Origin: Mycolicibacterium mageritense
GTDB taxonomy: Bacteria > Actinomycetota > Actinomycetes > Mycobacteriales > Mycobacteriaceae
Direction: 5' to 3'
NCBI RefSeq assembly: GCF_010727475.1
Contig: NZ_AP022567.1
Location: forward strand, 7,130,001 to 7,194,000
Length of the DNA stretch: 64,000 nucleotides
The notes beneath the pieces are model-generated. The model saw only the letters and a program-made list of their open reading frames with translations. It was not told the DNA's origin and made no database searches. Shown piece by piece: positions 33,037-44,166 of the stretch. The stretch's first letter is position 1. Every line of letters begins with the position of its first letter. Position numbers and translations under genes: made by a program.

Positions 33037-34679
33037 CGGCGGGTGCGCTCCACCCTGGTTTCGTCCCACACCGGGTCCGGCGACTCGTAGACGAAGCCGT
33101 CGGCCCCGAACACCAGGAACCGGTCGAACGACCGCGCGAACCAGCGGTCGTGCGTCACGGCGACCACAGTCCCCTGGTACGCGGCGAGCCCGTACTGCAG
33201 CGCTTCGGCGCTGGCGAGGTCGAGGTTGTCGGTCGGCTCGTCGAGCAGCAGCAGTGTGGCGCCACCGAGTTCGAGCAGCAGGATCTGTAAGCGTGCCTGC
33301 TGGCCTCCCGAGAGGGTCTCGAACGGCTGCTCGGCGCAGGCCTGCAGCTCGTAGCGGGCCAACGCGCTCATCGCGTCGGTCCGGAGCCTGGCGTGCTCGA
33401 CCATCACGATCTCGCACGGCGTGCGGCCGACGAGATCGGGCCGCGCGTGCGTTTGGGCGAACAAGCCCGGCGCCACCCTGGCACCCAGCCGCGCGACCCC
33501 GCTGTGCGCGACGGGCTCGGCGGTGAGCGCACCACGGGGCAACTCGTCGGCCACGGCCGTCAGCAGTCGCAGGAAGTGTGATTTGCCGGATCCGTTGGAG
33601 CCCAGCACCGCGACGCGCTCACCGTAGGAGATCTCCAGATCGAACGGCTGCATCAGACCGGTCAATTCGAGGTTCTCGCAGATCACTGCGCGCCTGCCGG
33701 TGCGGCCGCCCCGCAGCCGCATCTTGATGTCCTGGTCACGCGGCGGCACCTCGGGTGGACCCGCCTCCTCGAACTTGCGCAGCCGGGTCAACGCGGCCTG
33801 GTACCGGGACGACATGCCGTCGTTGTAGGCGGCCTTCTGGCGCAGCTCGACCACAAGGGTCTTGAGCTTGGCGTGCTCCTCGTCCCAGCGCCGCCGCAGC
33901 TCTTCCAGGCGTTCGTTGCGGTCGCGGCGGGCCTGGGCATACGTTTCGAACCGGCCGCCGTGAATCCAGACGTGCCGGGCCTCGACCGTAACGATGCGTT
34001 CTGCCGTCCGGTTGAGCAGCTCACGGTCGTGACTGACCATGACGACGGTCTTGGTGGTCTCCCCCAGCCGCTCCTCCAGCCACTGCTTGCCCGGAACATC
34101 GAGATAGTTGTCCGGCTCGTCCAGCAGCAACACTTCGTCGGGGCCCCGCAGCAGCGCCTCGAGCACCAACCGCTTCTGTTCGCCGCCGGACAGGGTGTTC
34201 ACCAGGCGCCACCGACAGGATTCGTACGGCATCCCGAGCGCAGCGATACAGCAGGCGTCCCAAAGGATTTCGGCGTCGTAGCCGCCTGCGTCGCCCCAGC
34301 CGGCGAGCGCGTTGGCGTAGCGGAGCTGGCTGGGTTCGTCATCGCGTTCCATCAGGGCCAGCTCGGCCGCGTCGACATCGGCCGCAGCCGCGCGCAGACG
34401 AGGCGGCGCCACCGACAGCAGCAGTTCGTGGACCGATGTGGAATCACGGATGCCGCCGATGAACTGGCGCATCACCCCCAGGCCACCGCTGTACGCGACC
34501 GTGCCTTCCTGCGGCACCAGGTCGCCGGAGATCAACCGCAGCAGCGTGGTCTTGCCCGCCCCGTTGGGGCCGACGAGCGCCGCCGTGACGCCGTCGGCGA
34601 TCCGGAACGAGACGTCGTCGAGCAGCTGCCGGCCATCCGGCAGCGTGTGGCTGATGTGTGCGACCTCAACGTGGCCCAT
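33033..34679 (-). CDS. ABC-F family ATPase (ribosome-associated)
   Basis: 548 residues, two fused ATPase domains and no membrane segments. Domain 1: Walker A GPNGAGKTT, signature LSGGEQKR, Walker B LLLDEPDNYLD. Domain 2: Walker A GSNGSGKSH (His in place of the usual Thr/Ser after GKS), signature LSGGQQAR, Walker B LLLDEPTDNLD. The linker between them is the charged P-site-tRNA-interaction region (RNERLEELRRRWDEEHAKLK). ABC-F proteins act on translating ribosomes; some protect them from antibiotics. Start at MGHVEVAH; the 12-codon extension is rejected. 49 nt downstream of uvrA on the same strand. Confidence 0.9.
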   Translation of the reverse strand: MGHVEVAHISHTLPDGRQLLDDVSFRIADGVTAALVGPNGAGKTTLLRLISGDLVPQEGTVAYSGGLGVMRQFIGGIRDSTSVHELLLSVAPPRLRAAAADVDAAELALMERDDEPSQLRYANALAGWGDAGGYDAEILWDACCIAALGMPYESCRWRLVNTLSGGEQKRLVLEALLRGPDEVLLLDEPDNYLDVPGKQWLEERLGETTKTVVMVSHDRELLNRTAERIVTVEARHVWIHGGRFETYAQARRDRNERLEELRRRWDEEHAKLKTLVVELRQKAAYNDGMSSRYQAALTRLRKFEEAGPPEVPPRDQDIKMRLRGGRTGRRAVICENLELTGLMQPFDLEISYGERVAVLGSNGSGKSHFLRLLTAVADELPRGALTAEPVAHSGVARLGARVAPGLFAQTHARPDLVGRTPCEIVMVEHARLRTDAMSALARYELQACAEQPFETLSGGQQARLQILLLELGGATLLLLDEPTDNLDLASAEALQYGLAAYQGTVVAVTHDRWFARSFDRFLVFGADGFVYESPDPVWDETRVERTRR

Positions 34680-34728
34680 GGGGCCAGTCTCGAAAACCAC
34701 ACCGGCCGCGTGCAACCGGATTTTCGGG

Positions 34729-37623
<2,895 letters not shown>

Positions 37624-37655
37624 GCGTTTCCTTTCCCACGGCATACTTCACGCCC

Positions 37656-37678
37656 ATGCTATGTGGGACCACCGACAA
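37656..37678 (-). promoter_or_regulatory. RecA-independent (PafBC-type) DNA-damage promoter of uvrA
   Basis: Minus strand: TTGTCGGTG (37678-37670), 8 nt, TAGCAT (37661-37656). This matches the mycobacterial consensus TTGTCRGTG-N8-TAN3T at every defined position. It is 33 nt from the uvrA GTG. Confidence 0.85.
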
Positions 37679-37696
37679 GCCGGATACCGTGAGGTC

Positions 37697-38380
37697 ATGA
37701 CCCGTCCCAACATCACGGTCGACGAGACCTACACCGGCCATGTCGAGCCCCACACCGCCGCACGGCGCACCGTGCCCGGCGCCTCCATCGTGAAGGCGTC
37801 AGTCGGCCCGATGGACAACAACGCCTACCTGGTGACGTGTGCATCCACCGGCAAGACCCTGCTCATCGACGCCGCCAACGACGCCGACGCCCTGCTGGGC
37901 CTCATCGAGGCCAACGCGCCGAAGCTGGACCTGATCGTCACGACCCATCAGCACTTCGACCACGTGCAGGCGCTGGCGGCTGTGTCCGAGGCCACAGGTG
38001 CCCCGACCGCGGCACATCAACTCGACGCCGAAGCCCTTCCGGTGCGACCCGACCGCATCCTGGCCGACGGCGACACCATCCGGATCGGCGATCTCGAGCT
38101 GGACGTCATCCACCTGCGCGGCCACACCCCCGGGTCGGTCGCGCTCGCCCTGAACTCACCCGACGGTGTGACGCACCTGTTCACCGGTGACTGCCTGTTT
38201 CCGGGAGGCGTTGGCAAAACCTGGCAGCCGGGTGATTTCGAAACCTTGCTGGGCGATGTGACCAGCAAGGTCTTCGACGTCTATGACGACAACACCGTCG
38301 TCTACCCGGGACACGGCGACGACACCACGCTGGGCGCCGAACGGCCCAGCCTGACTGCGTGGCGCGAACGCGGCTGGTAA
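37697..38380 (+). CDS. Metallo-beta-lactamase-fold hydrolase (glyoxalase II-like)
   Basis: 227 residues. Metal motif THQHFDH, then GHTPGSV, the bridging-Asp motif GDCLF and a late GHGDDT His. This order is the glyoxalase-II/MBL hydrolase pattern for two metal ions; typical substrates are thioesters such as S-acyl-mycothiol. Rv1637c is the likely ortholog. Transcribed away from uvrA with only 73 nt between the starts, so the uvrA damage promoter and this gene's promoter overlap. It ends 6 nt before the convergent stress-protein gene. Confidence 0.9.
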   Translation: MTRPNITVDETYTGHVEPHTAARRTVPGASIVKASVGPMDNNAYLVTCASTGKTLLIDAANDADALLGLIEANAPKLDLIVTTHQHFDHVQALAAVSEATGAPTAAHQLDAEALPVRPDRILADGDTIRIGDLELDVIHLRGHTPGSVALALNSPDGVTHLFTGDCLFPGGVGKTWQPGDFETLLGDVTSKVFDVYDDNTVVYPGHGDDTTLGAERPSLTAWRERGW

Positions 38381-38386
38381 GCCGCT

Positions 38387-38830
38387 CTAGCTGGTGTGAA
38401 CGATGAGCACGTCGGTCTTGGACCGGCGTGCCACGTTTGCGGGCACCGAGCCCAGCAACCGGCCTGCGATGGTGCTCAGGCCCACGTTGCCGACCACCAG
38501 CAGGTCAGCCTTGACGTCCTCGGACAGTTCGACGAGCGCGTCGACGGGAGCACCGACGATCGGGCGCTCCTCGATGTCCTTGGCGCCGGCTGCCTTGGCG
38601 CGGTCGCTCGCCTCACGCAGAATGGCGTAGATCGGGGCGTTGCCCGCCATCTGGTAGCCCTCATCCTTGAGCACGTCGGCCGCGCGCTGGTCTTCGCTCT
38701 GCGGGAAGTACGCAGTGGCGATGACAAGCTTCGCGTTCGCACCGGCGGCAATCTGACCGGCGCGGTCCACTGCACGCAATGACGAATCAGATCCGTCGGT
38801 GCCGACCACCACAGTTCGATAGGCGCTCAT
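38387..38830 (-). CDS. Universal stress protein, cAMP-binding (Rv1636/MSMEG_3811-type)
   Basis: 147 residues, one USP domain. The first nucleotide loop is VVVGTDGSDSS; the C-terminal loop has G-2x-G-9x-G (VGNVGLSTIAGRLLGSVPAN). Rv1636 and its M. smegmatis ortholog are known to bind cAMP more tightly than ATP and are thought to buffer intracellular cAMP; the sequence fits that ortholog group. GGGAGGG lies 5 nt before the ATG. A CRP-like site centred near -41.5 from a predicted start site suggests that cAMP-CRP controls it, closing a loop with the cyclase at 6.1-7.1 kb. Confidence 0.93.
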   Translation of the reverse strand: MSAYRTVVVGTDGSDSSLRAVDRAGQIAAGANAKLVIATAYFPQSEDQRAADVLKDEGYQMAGNAPIYAILREASDRAKAAGAKDIEERPIVGAPVDALVELSEDVKADLLVVGNVGLSTIAGRLLGSVPANVARRSKTDVLIVHTS

Positions 38831-39180
38831 CCATACCCTCCCACTGTCAGTTGCAACGCCACCCGAGACATTAACCCGTAGCCCGCCGAACAGGGGTGCG
38901 ATTGATCACACCCGTACGTTCGGCCGGCAGAACAACCCGGAATGTCGCCCGGGGTGGCATCTAAACGACTGATGTTAACCGCGGATCGCCAGATTCGGCG
39001 TCAACCGTGACGGATGCGACCCGTGAAAAAATCGTGTCGACACCGCCCGGAGTTGCGGCAAACGTGACGCAGGTCATCCCACGTTCCTGAATGTGGGGCC
39101 AATTATGGCCCCTCACTGGGTATTTCACCGACAGTTGGGACGGCGCGACGGAAAGTGTTGCGTCCTACGCGGACCCGGCT
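38831..39180. other. 350-nt intergenic region
   Basis: Gene-free stretch between the stress-protein start and the thioesterase stop. It holds the stress-protein promoter with a CRP-like site (38868-38910) and an inverted repeat GGGGCCA-ATTA-TGGCCCC (39095-39112) of unknown role. The rest shows no open frame with coding character and no RNA gene I can recognise. Confidence 0.6.
38868..38910 (-). promoter_or_regulatory. CRP-like site and promoter of the stress-protein gene
   Basis: GGTGC-GATTGA-TCACA (38895-38910) matches TGTGA-N6-TCACA at 8 of 10 positions. TAATGT (38873-38868, minus strand) is a good -10 box; a start about 7 nt further (near 38861) puts the site centre at about -41.5, the class II activator position. 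Confidence 0.55.
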
Positions 39181-40038
39181 TCAGGATGACCGACGCTCCC
39201 GGCCGAAGTAGATCTCCTGGGTTGCGGTGCAGACGAATTGGCCCGACCGGTTGAACATCGTGGCCGTGGCCAGGCCGCGCCCGTGGATACCGCTGGGCGA
39301 AGTCTGGTCCGACAGCACCCAGTCGGACAGATCCGCAGGCCGGTGAAACCAGATGGCGTGGTCGATCAGCGCCGAGAATGTCGCGAGTTGTGTGGTGCGC
39401 CGCTGCGTCACGGTGGTTTCGAGCATCGTGGTGCCGGTGATGTAGGTGAGCAGGCAGCTGTTGAGGATGGGATCGTCGGCGACGGGTTCGGCTGGGCGCC
39501 ACCACATTCGGGTGTGCTCGGGCGCTGCAGGCAGATCGCGGGCCAGCCGCGGCGGCGCGTCGATGTAGCGCCGCTCGACCCATTGCGGACGCACCCAGAA
39601 TCCGCCGAGTTCGTCGGCATAGTCCCGTAGCTGCTCCTCGACCGGGAGCAGCGCGCCAGGATCCGGCACGTCGGGGATGGCCTGCTGATAGTCGATGCTC
39701 TCCATCGGGACGCTGAACGAGACGAGCGCTTCCAGCAACACGTCCCCACCCTGACGCGCGGTCACCTGACGCGTGGACAGTGATCCACCGTCACGTAGGC
39801 CGGCCACGTCCATCTCCACCGGGTACCGCGCGTCGCCGGCGCGCAGCAGATAGACGTGGATGCTGTGCGGTTGTCGGTCGACCACGGTACGACTGGCCGC
39901 CATCAAGGCCTGCGCCGCGATGTGCCCGCCGATGATGTGGTGGTCGGCGTTGTCGATCTGCGTGGCGACGAACGTGGTGTCGTCTTTCTGCGCGAGATCG
40001 AGCGTGGCCAGGATGTCGGCGAGCTGCGGGAGGGGCAC
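39181..40038 (-). CDS. tesB: Acyl-CoA thioesterase II (TesB-type)
   Basis: 285 residues, the double-hotdog length of TesB. Hydrolyses fatty acyl-CoA to free acid and CoA. Seen motifs: HIIGGHIAAQALMAASRTV (N-terminal hotdog helix), SIHVYLLRAGDARYPVEMDV, and in the second hotdog FSALIDHAIWFHRPADLSDW and SPSGIHGRGLATATMFNRSG. Catalytic Asp/Thr/Gln positions appear kept. Starts at GTG 40038. It lies 11 nt downstream of the large secreted protein on the same strand but probably has an unrelated function. Confidence 0.92.
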   Translation of the reverse strand: MPLPQLADILATLDLAQKDDTTFVATQIDNADHHIIGGHIAAQALMAASRTVVDRQPHSIHVYLLRAGDARYPVEMDVAGLRDGGSLSTRQVTARQGGDVLLEALVSFSVPMESIDYQQAIPDVPDPGALLPVEEQLRDYADELGGFWVRPQWVERRYIDAPPRLARDLPAAPEHTRMWWRPAEPVADDPILNSCLLTYITGTTMLETTVTQRRTTQLATFSALIDHAIWFHRPADLSDWVLSDQTSPSGIHGRGLATATMFNRSGQFVCTATQEIYFGRERRSS

Positions 40039-40049
40039 CGCAGCATTAT

Positions 40050-43000
40050 CTACAGCGCGGACGGCAGCTCAAGATCGGCGGGCAGTTCCGAGGGGCTGAT
40101 CGAGATGATGGTGACGGTGTCGCTCTGCGCTCCGTTGAGTGACGTCCTGCCGGTGACGTATAGGTGGGTGCCGTCGGGGCTGATCGCAATGTTGTTGACC
40201 GCCCCGATGCCGGTGATACTTTCGATCACCGGGTCGCGCGCATCCCGGTCCAGGTCGAGTACGACGATCGCGCCGCTGCCGGAGACCACGTACGCGCGCT
40301 GCCCATCGGGTGAGACGACGATGCCGCTGGGATCCCGTACCGAAATATCCTGTTGTTCAGTTGTTCCGGCGCCCGTCGCGAACCGGACGATCCGGTCGTT
40401 CGCAGCATCGACGACCCAGACGTCGCCGCCGCTGACGGCGAAGTCCCCGGCGTCGAACGTGGTTGCGCCGCGGTCGACCGGCTGCCCGACGTCCGGGTCG
40501 ATCACGGTGTACCCCGTGACACCGTCGCCGTTGTCGATGACGATGTTGCCGTGGGCGTCGACGGACATCTGTCCGATGTCGTCGGGCAGCTGCGTGATCG
40601 GACTGACCGTGCCGTCGGCGTCGAGCGCCCGCAGCAGGGTGTTGCGTCCGTCGAACGACGCGTAGTACAGGGTGCTGCCGTCCGGGCTCACGGCGATCTG
40701 CAACGGCGGATTCTCGAGCTCCACTTCCTCGATCTCACCCGTCGCGGCGTCGATCTTCCATACCGTGTTGTCGCTTCCGAGCGCGTACACGACCGGGTTG
40801 TCGGCCGATTGCGACACGACGAGTTGCCGCGTGCGGACGTTGGTTCCGGTGCCGATCGTGTAGGTGTCCTCGACGGTCCCGTCGATCGCGTTGATCCGGC
40901 TGATCACGTTGTTGTTGGCGTTGGCGACGAGGATCGTGGTGCCGTCCGGCGCGACCACCACGGCGTCGACGCGATCGATGCTTGCCGGTGTCCTGTCGCC
41001 CGCGATGGTGCCGACCACCGCGTTGTCCAGCGGCGCGATGAGTACCGCGACGTCCTTGGTGTAGACGCCGTACGGGTCGGTGACCGTGAACGTCACCACG
41101 ACCCGCCGATCGGTGAGCGGCGCGCCCACCACGGAGGCCGCTTCGCGCGCGGCTTCGGTTGGCGTGAAAGTCAATTCGCCGGTCTGCTCGTCGTAGGCGA
41201 AGACGCCCTTGTCGGTGGTGGGAAGTTGCACCGAGGCGGCACCGAGATCCGGTGGCCCGTCGAGATCACGCCATGTGGCGGTCACGGTCGCCGTGCCGGT
41301 GGCGCGGTCCACGGTCTGCGTGGTCTTGACTGTGGGTTCATGGTTGAGGCCGACGATGGTCACGGCGACCTGCTGCGTGGTCGCGGTGGCGGTGTGGCCG
41401 TCGGACATCGTGAACGTCAGGTCCACGGGGGCTTCGCCGGTCGGCCCGAGCGCGTGCGCGTCGGCGTAATTCGCGGTGTACGTGACGGTCCGGCTGCCGT
41501 CCGCGTTGACGACGCCGGACAGCGTCACCTGACCCGACGGCGCGGTCACGCCGATGTTGCTGACAGCGTCGCCGTCGGCATCGGCGAACTTGACGTCGAA
41601 CGTGGCTTTTCCGTCGGGGCCGATCCTCGTCGAACCACCGACGACGCTCACGGTCGGCGCGGAATTGACTCCAGTCACGACGATGTCGTCGCGGTAGGTC
41701 GCACTGACCCCTTGATGGTCGTCCGTGGCCACGAATTGCACTGTTGCCGTGCCGGTTTGGGTGCTGCCATTGGCGGTCAAGCTGTGCGCATATGCCGGGT
41801 CGATGGTGAAGGTGTACTGATAGTGGCGCTCGTCGATCTTCGTCGCGGTGAGTGTTCCGTGTGTGACGGTCGGGACGACGGTGACGACGTCTCCGGTGTC
41901 GTCGTCGCGCACCTCGACGGTGTAGATGCCGTCCTTTTCCGTCACGTTCAGCACCGGAGCGGCGTTGACGCCGCTGACCGGGATCGTGTCACCGTCCTGT
42001 GCTGAACCGCCGTGGCCGTCGGTCGCGCGGAAGCCGACCTCCGCTGTTCCCTCATCCGGCGGTCCCGGCTTCGTCAGGTCGTGCGCGTATGCCGGGTCGA
42101 CCGTGAAGGTGTACTGGTAGACCCCCTTGGTCGCGGTCTCGCCGCCTGTCAGCGTGCCGTGCGTCACCGACGGCGTGAGTGTGATCGGGTCATCATCGTC
42201 GTCTGTCACCGTGATGGTGTACACGCCGCCGGCACCGGGAACGACGGTCATCTCGGGAGCGGCGTTGACCGCCGCGATCGAGACCGTCCGCGACTCGGTG
42301 TCCGTGCCGCCGCGGCCGTCCGACACCGTGAACGTTGCCGTTCCCACCCCGGGATCCGTGTTGCCGCCGAGGCTTAGATCGTGTGCGTACGCCTTGTCGG
42401 GCGTGAAGGTGTACTCGTAGTTCGTGATTGCACCGGTCTGGCTGGTCGACGTTTGCGTCAGCGTGCCGTGGACGCCATTGCTCGTCAGGTGCAACGCGTC
42501 GCCATCTTGGTCGGATGCGCTGACGGTGTACTTCACGGTGCCGTCCGGTTGGACGTCGCCGCCGGTCACTGTCACGTCAGGTGCGTGGTTGACCGCGGCG
42601 TAGGAGAACGTCACCGTGTACGTCGCCTCGTGGCCGCCGCCCAGGAGGTGCAGGTGTGGCCATGTCGACGATGCGTCGCTGACCGCGATGGTGAACTGGA
42701 CCTCGTCTCCGCTGTTGGGCGTCCAATCGTCCTGCGGTGTGTAGGTGAATTTCCCGTCGGCGCCGACCTCGACCGAGCCCTGCGACGGCGGTGTCTTGAC
42801 CGAGTACTTCAATTGGTCGCCGTCGGCGTCTGCGCCCACGATCTGCCCTGTCGCCACGCCGGTGGTGTTGTTCACCTCGACCTGGCCGTTCAGCCGCGCG
42901 GTCGGCGTGGCGTTGAAGAATGTGCGGCGTACGGCCACGAAGGCCAACTCGATCAGTCGCGGCAGCGGCAGGACCGGTCGCGTGGGGCTGCCCGCCGATG

Positions 43001-43754
43001 GCCGCAGCCCCAGCGCAGCGAACAGGTCCGTCGCGACGCGGGGTGTAGCCGCCGTGGCCGCGGCTTCGGGTGCTACGACCGTCACCGCCGGGGTCACCGG
43101 CGCGTGAACCACCGAGACCCTGTTGATGTCGAACGTCGAAACCTCTTGCCGCAGCTGCAGGTTGGTCGCCGAGTCCAGACCGTGATCCATGGTGTCCCGG
43201 CGCTCCGAGACCGGCTTGGGCTCGGTCGAGGACACCGTGTCGCGCGGCGACACGTCGATGGTCACCGTGTGCGGGCGCTCGGTGATCGAAGCGCGCGGTG
43301 TGGAGCGGTTGCGGGACGAACTGGTGTGCGCGTCGGTCTCCTCACGCGCCGCGGCAGTCTCGACGTCAGCACCCGCCGAATCGGCATCATCGTCGACGAC
43401 TGGCTCGGTGTCGCGCTCGACCGTCTGTTCCTGGCGGTTTTCAGGGTCGTCGTCCTCGATGGCCGGCTTGACCTCGTCTCGTCTGATCGTGATGCGCGTT
43501 CCATCGAAGAGGGCGCGGGGCCGCTTCTTCTTGGCGGCAGGCTTGGAGTCCTCTTGCGGATCGGAACCCGCTTCGGTTTCCGGTGCTGCCGCACCCTCAC
43601 TCGGCCCCGACGCCGATGCCGGCGATGTGGGATCGTTCGGGGCGGAACCCGCGTCCGTCGTGTCTGCCAGAGCCGTGCCCTGGCCAGTTGTCACGGCGAC
43701 GCTGAGGCCGACCGCCAATGTAAGACCGGTGATTGCGCGCCGTGATGTCGACAT
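40050..43754 (-). CDS. Large secreted cadherin-like / beta-propeller protein
   Basis: 1234 residues. Signal peptide with Arg pair (STSRRAITGLTLAVGLSVAV) and cleavage after TALA. A charged, low-complexity region (about 25-210) is followed by five to seven bacterial cadherin/VCBS-like repeats (about 280-860), each with a DxDGD-type calcium motif and a joint such as AVNHAPDV, GVNAAPVL, GLNHEPTV. The last about 320 residues are a YVTN/NHL-type beta-propeller (VVVAPDGTTILVANANNNVI; IAVSPDGSTLYYASFDGRNT). Probably surface or extracellular, with an adhesive or scaffolding role. ATG 43754 is chosen by AGGAG 6 nt upstream and the signal peptide. Ortholog in M. tuberculosis not evident to me. Confidence 0.85.
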   Translation of the reverse strand: MSTSRRAITGLTLAVGLSVAVTTGQGTALADTTDAGSAPNDPTSPASASGPSEGAAAPETEAGSDPQEDSKPAAKKKRPRALFDGTRITIRRDEVKPAIEDDDPENRQEQTVERDTEPVVDDDADSAGADVETAAAREETDAHTSSSRNRSTPRASITERPHTVTIDVSPRDTVSSTEPKPVSERRDTMDHGLDSATNLQLRQEVSTFDINRVSVVHAPVTPAVTVVAPEAAATAATPRVATDLFAALGLRPSAGSPTRPVLPLPRLIELAFVAVRRTFFNATPTARLNGQVEVNNTTGVATGQIVGADADGDQLKYSVKTPPSQGSVEVGADGKFTYTPQDDWTPNSGDEVQFTIAVSDASSTWPHLHLLGGGHEATYTVTFSYAAVNHAPDVTVTGGDVQPDGTVKYTVSASDQDGDALHLTSNGVHGTLTQTSTSQTGAITNYEYTFTPDKAYAHDLSLGGNTDPGVGTATFTVSDGRGGTDTESRTVSIAAVNAAPEMTVVPGAGGVYTITVTDDDDDPITLTPSVTHGTLTGGETATKGVYQYTFTVDPAYAHDLTKPGPPDEGTAEVGFRATDGHGGSAQDGDTIPVSGVNAAPVLNVTEKDGIYTVEVRDDDTGDVVTVVPTVTHGTLTATKIDERHYQYTFTIDPAYAHSLTANGSTQTGTATVQFVATDDHQGVSATYRDDIVVTGVNSAPTVSVVGGSTRIGPDGKATFDVKFADADGDAVSNIGVTAPSGQVTLSGVVNADGSRTVTYTANYADAHALGPTGEAPVDLTFTMSDGHTATATTQQVAVTIVGLNHEPTVKTTQTVDRATGTATVTATWRDLDGPPDLGAASVQLPTTDKGVFAYDEQTGELTFTPTEAAREAASVVGAPLTDRRVVVTFTVTDPYGVYTKDVAVLIAPLDNAVVGTIAGDRTPASIDRVDAVVVAPDGTTILVANANNNVISRINAIDGTVEDTYTIGTGTNVRTRQLVVSQSADNPVVYALGSDNTVWKIDAATGEIEEVELENPPLQIAVSPDGSTLYYASFDGRNTLLRALDADGTVSPITQLPDDIGQMSVDAHGNIVIDNGDGVTGYTVIDPDVGQPVDRGATTFDAGDFAVSGGDVWVVDAANDRIVRFATGAGTTEQQDISVRDPSGIVVSPDGQRAYVVSGSGAIVVLDLDRDARDPVIESITGIGAVNNIAISPDGTHLYVTGRTSLNGAQSDTVTIISISPSELPADLELPSAL

Positions 43755-44034
43755 CCCCGACTCCTGAGCGGATACATGCCGGAGCCGACTGGCAGCCGAC
43801 ATTTACCCGACAGGAAATCATGTCTCTGCCCGACCTGCGGCAAGCGGCAAATGTGGGAACGAGGCGTCGGTTTGCTGGCAAGTCATTGCCAAGGGAAGGA
43901 ATGTCGAGCGTTACCGCCCGCGATGCGCGCTCACGGCCAATTGTGTTCGGCTGGACGGCGAGCCTGGATCCGCGCAGCCCAGTGGGTCATTCGCGGTGCG
44001 GCGAAATCCCCACTGGGCTGCGCTGATCCCATCG
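43755..44034. other. Intergenic region with a long hairpin 3' of tRNA-Cys
   Basis: Between the secreted-protein gene and tRNA-Cys. CGCAGCCCAGTGGG (43973-43986) and CCCACTGGGCTGCG (44009-44022) form a perfect 14-bp stem, and TTCGC/GCGAA inside the loop extend it. There is no T-tract, so it could be a Rho-dependent or processing signal for the tRNA. A small Cys-rich frame here is judged spurious. Confidence 0.6.
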
Positions 44035-44105
44035 AGCGAGTGACGGGATTCGAACCCGTGTAAACGGCTTTGCAGGCCGGTGCCTAGCCACTCAGCCACA
44101 CCCGC
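44035..44105 (-). tRNA. tRNA-Cys (GCA)
   Basis: Minus strand, 71 nt. Acceptor GCGGGTG pairs with CACTCGC (one G-U); the anticodon loop CTGCAAA carries GCA between ACCGGC/GCCGT stem strands; the T arm is ACGGGTTCGAATCCCGT; U73 discriminator is typical of Cys tRNA. CCA is not encoded. Confidence 0.95.
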
Positions 44106-44166
44106 ATCGGATAGTGACTGTGCCAGGTGCGCCGGTGGCCGCCCACGGTTTCGATCGCGGTGATCG

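Noticed and set aside
39093..39112. DosR-like box in the intergenic region
   Set aside because: The arms are separated by four bases instead of the spacing of the DosR motif, and the GGGACT core is not present.
40353..42005. Long plus-strand frames antisense to the secreted protein
   Set aside because: Arg/Val-rich shadow translation; no motif, and the minus frame has signal peptide and repeats.
43776..44063. Cys-rich small plus-strand frame (95 codons)
   Set aside because: It runs into the tRNA-Cys antisense and lacks a ribosome-binding site; the CPTCGKRQMW stretch is not supported by a zinc-ribbon layout.
44035..44105. Genomic island integrated at tRNA-Cys
   Set aside because: No integrase, no repeated tRNA 3' end and no change in base composition around it.
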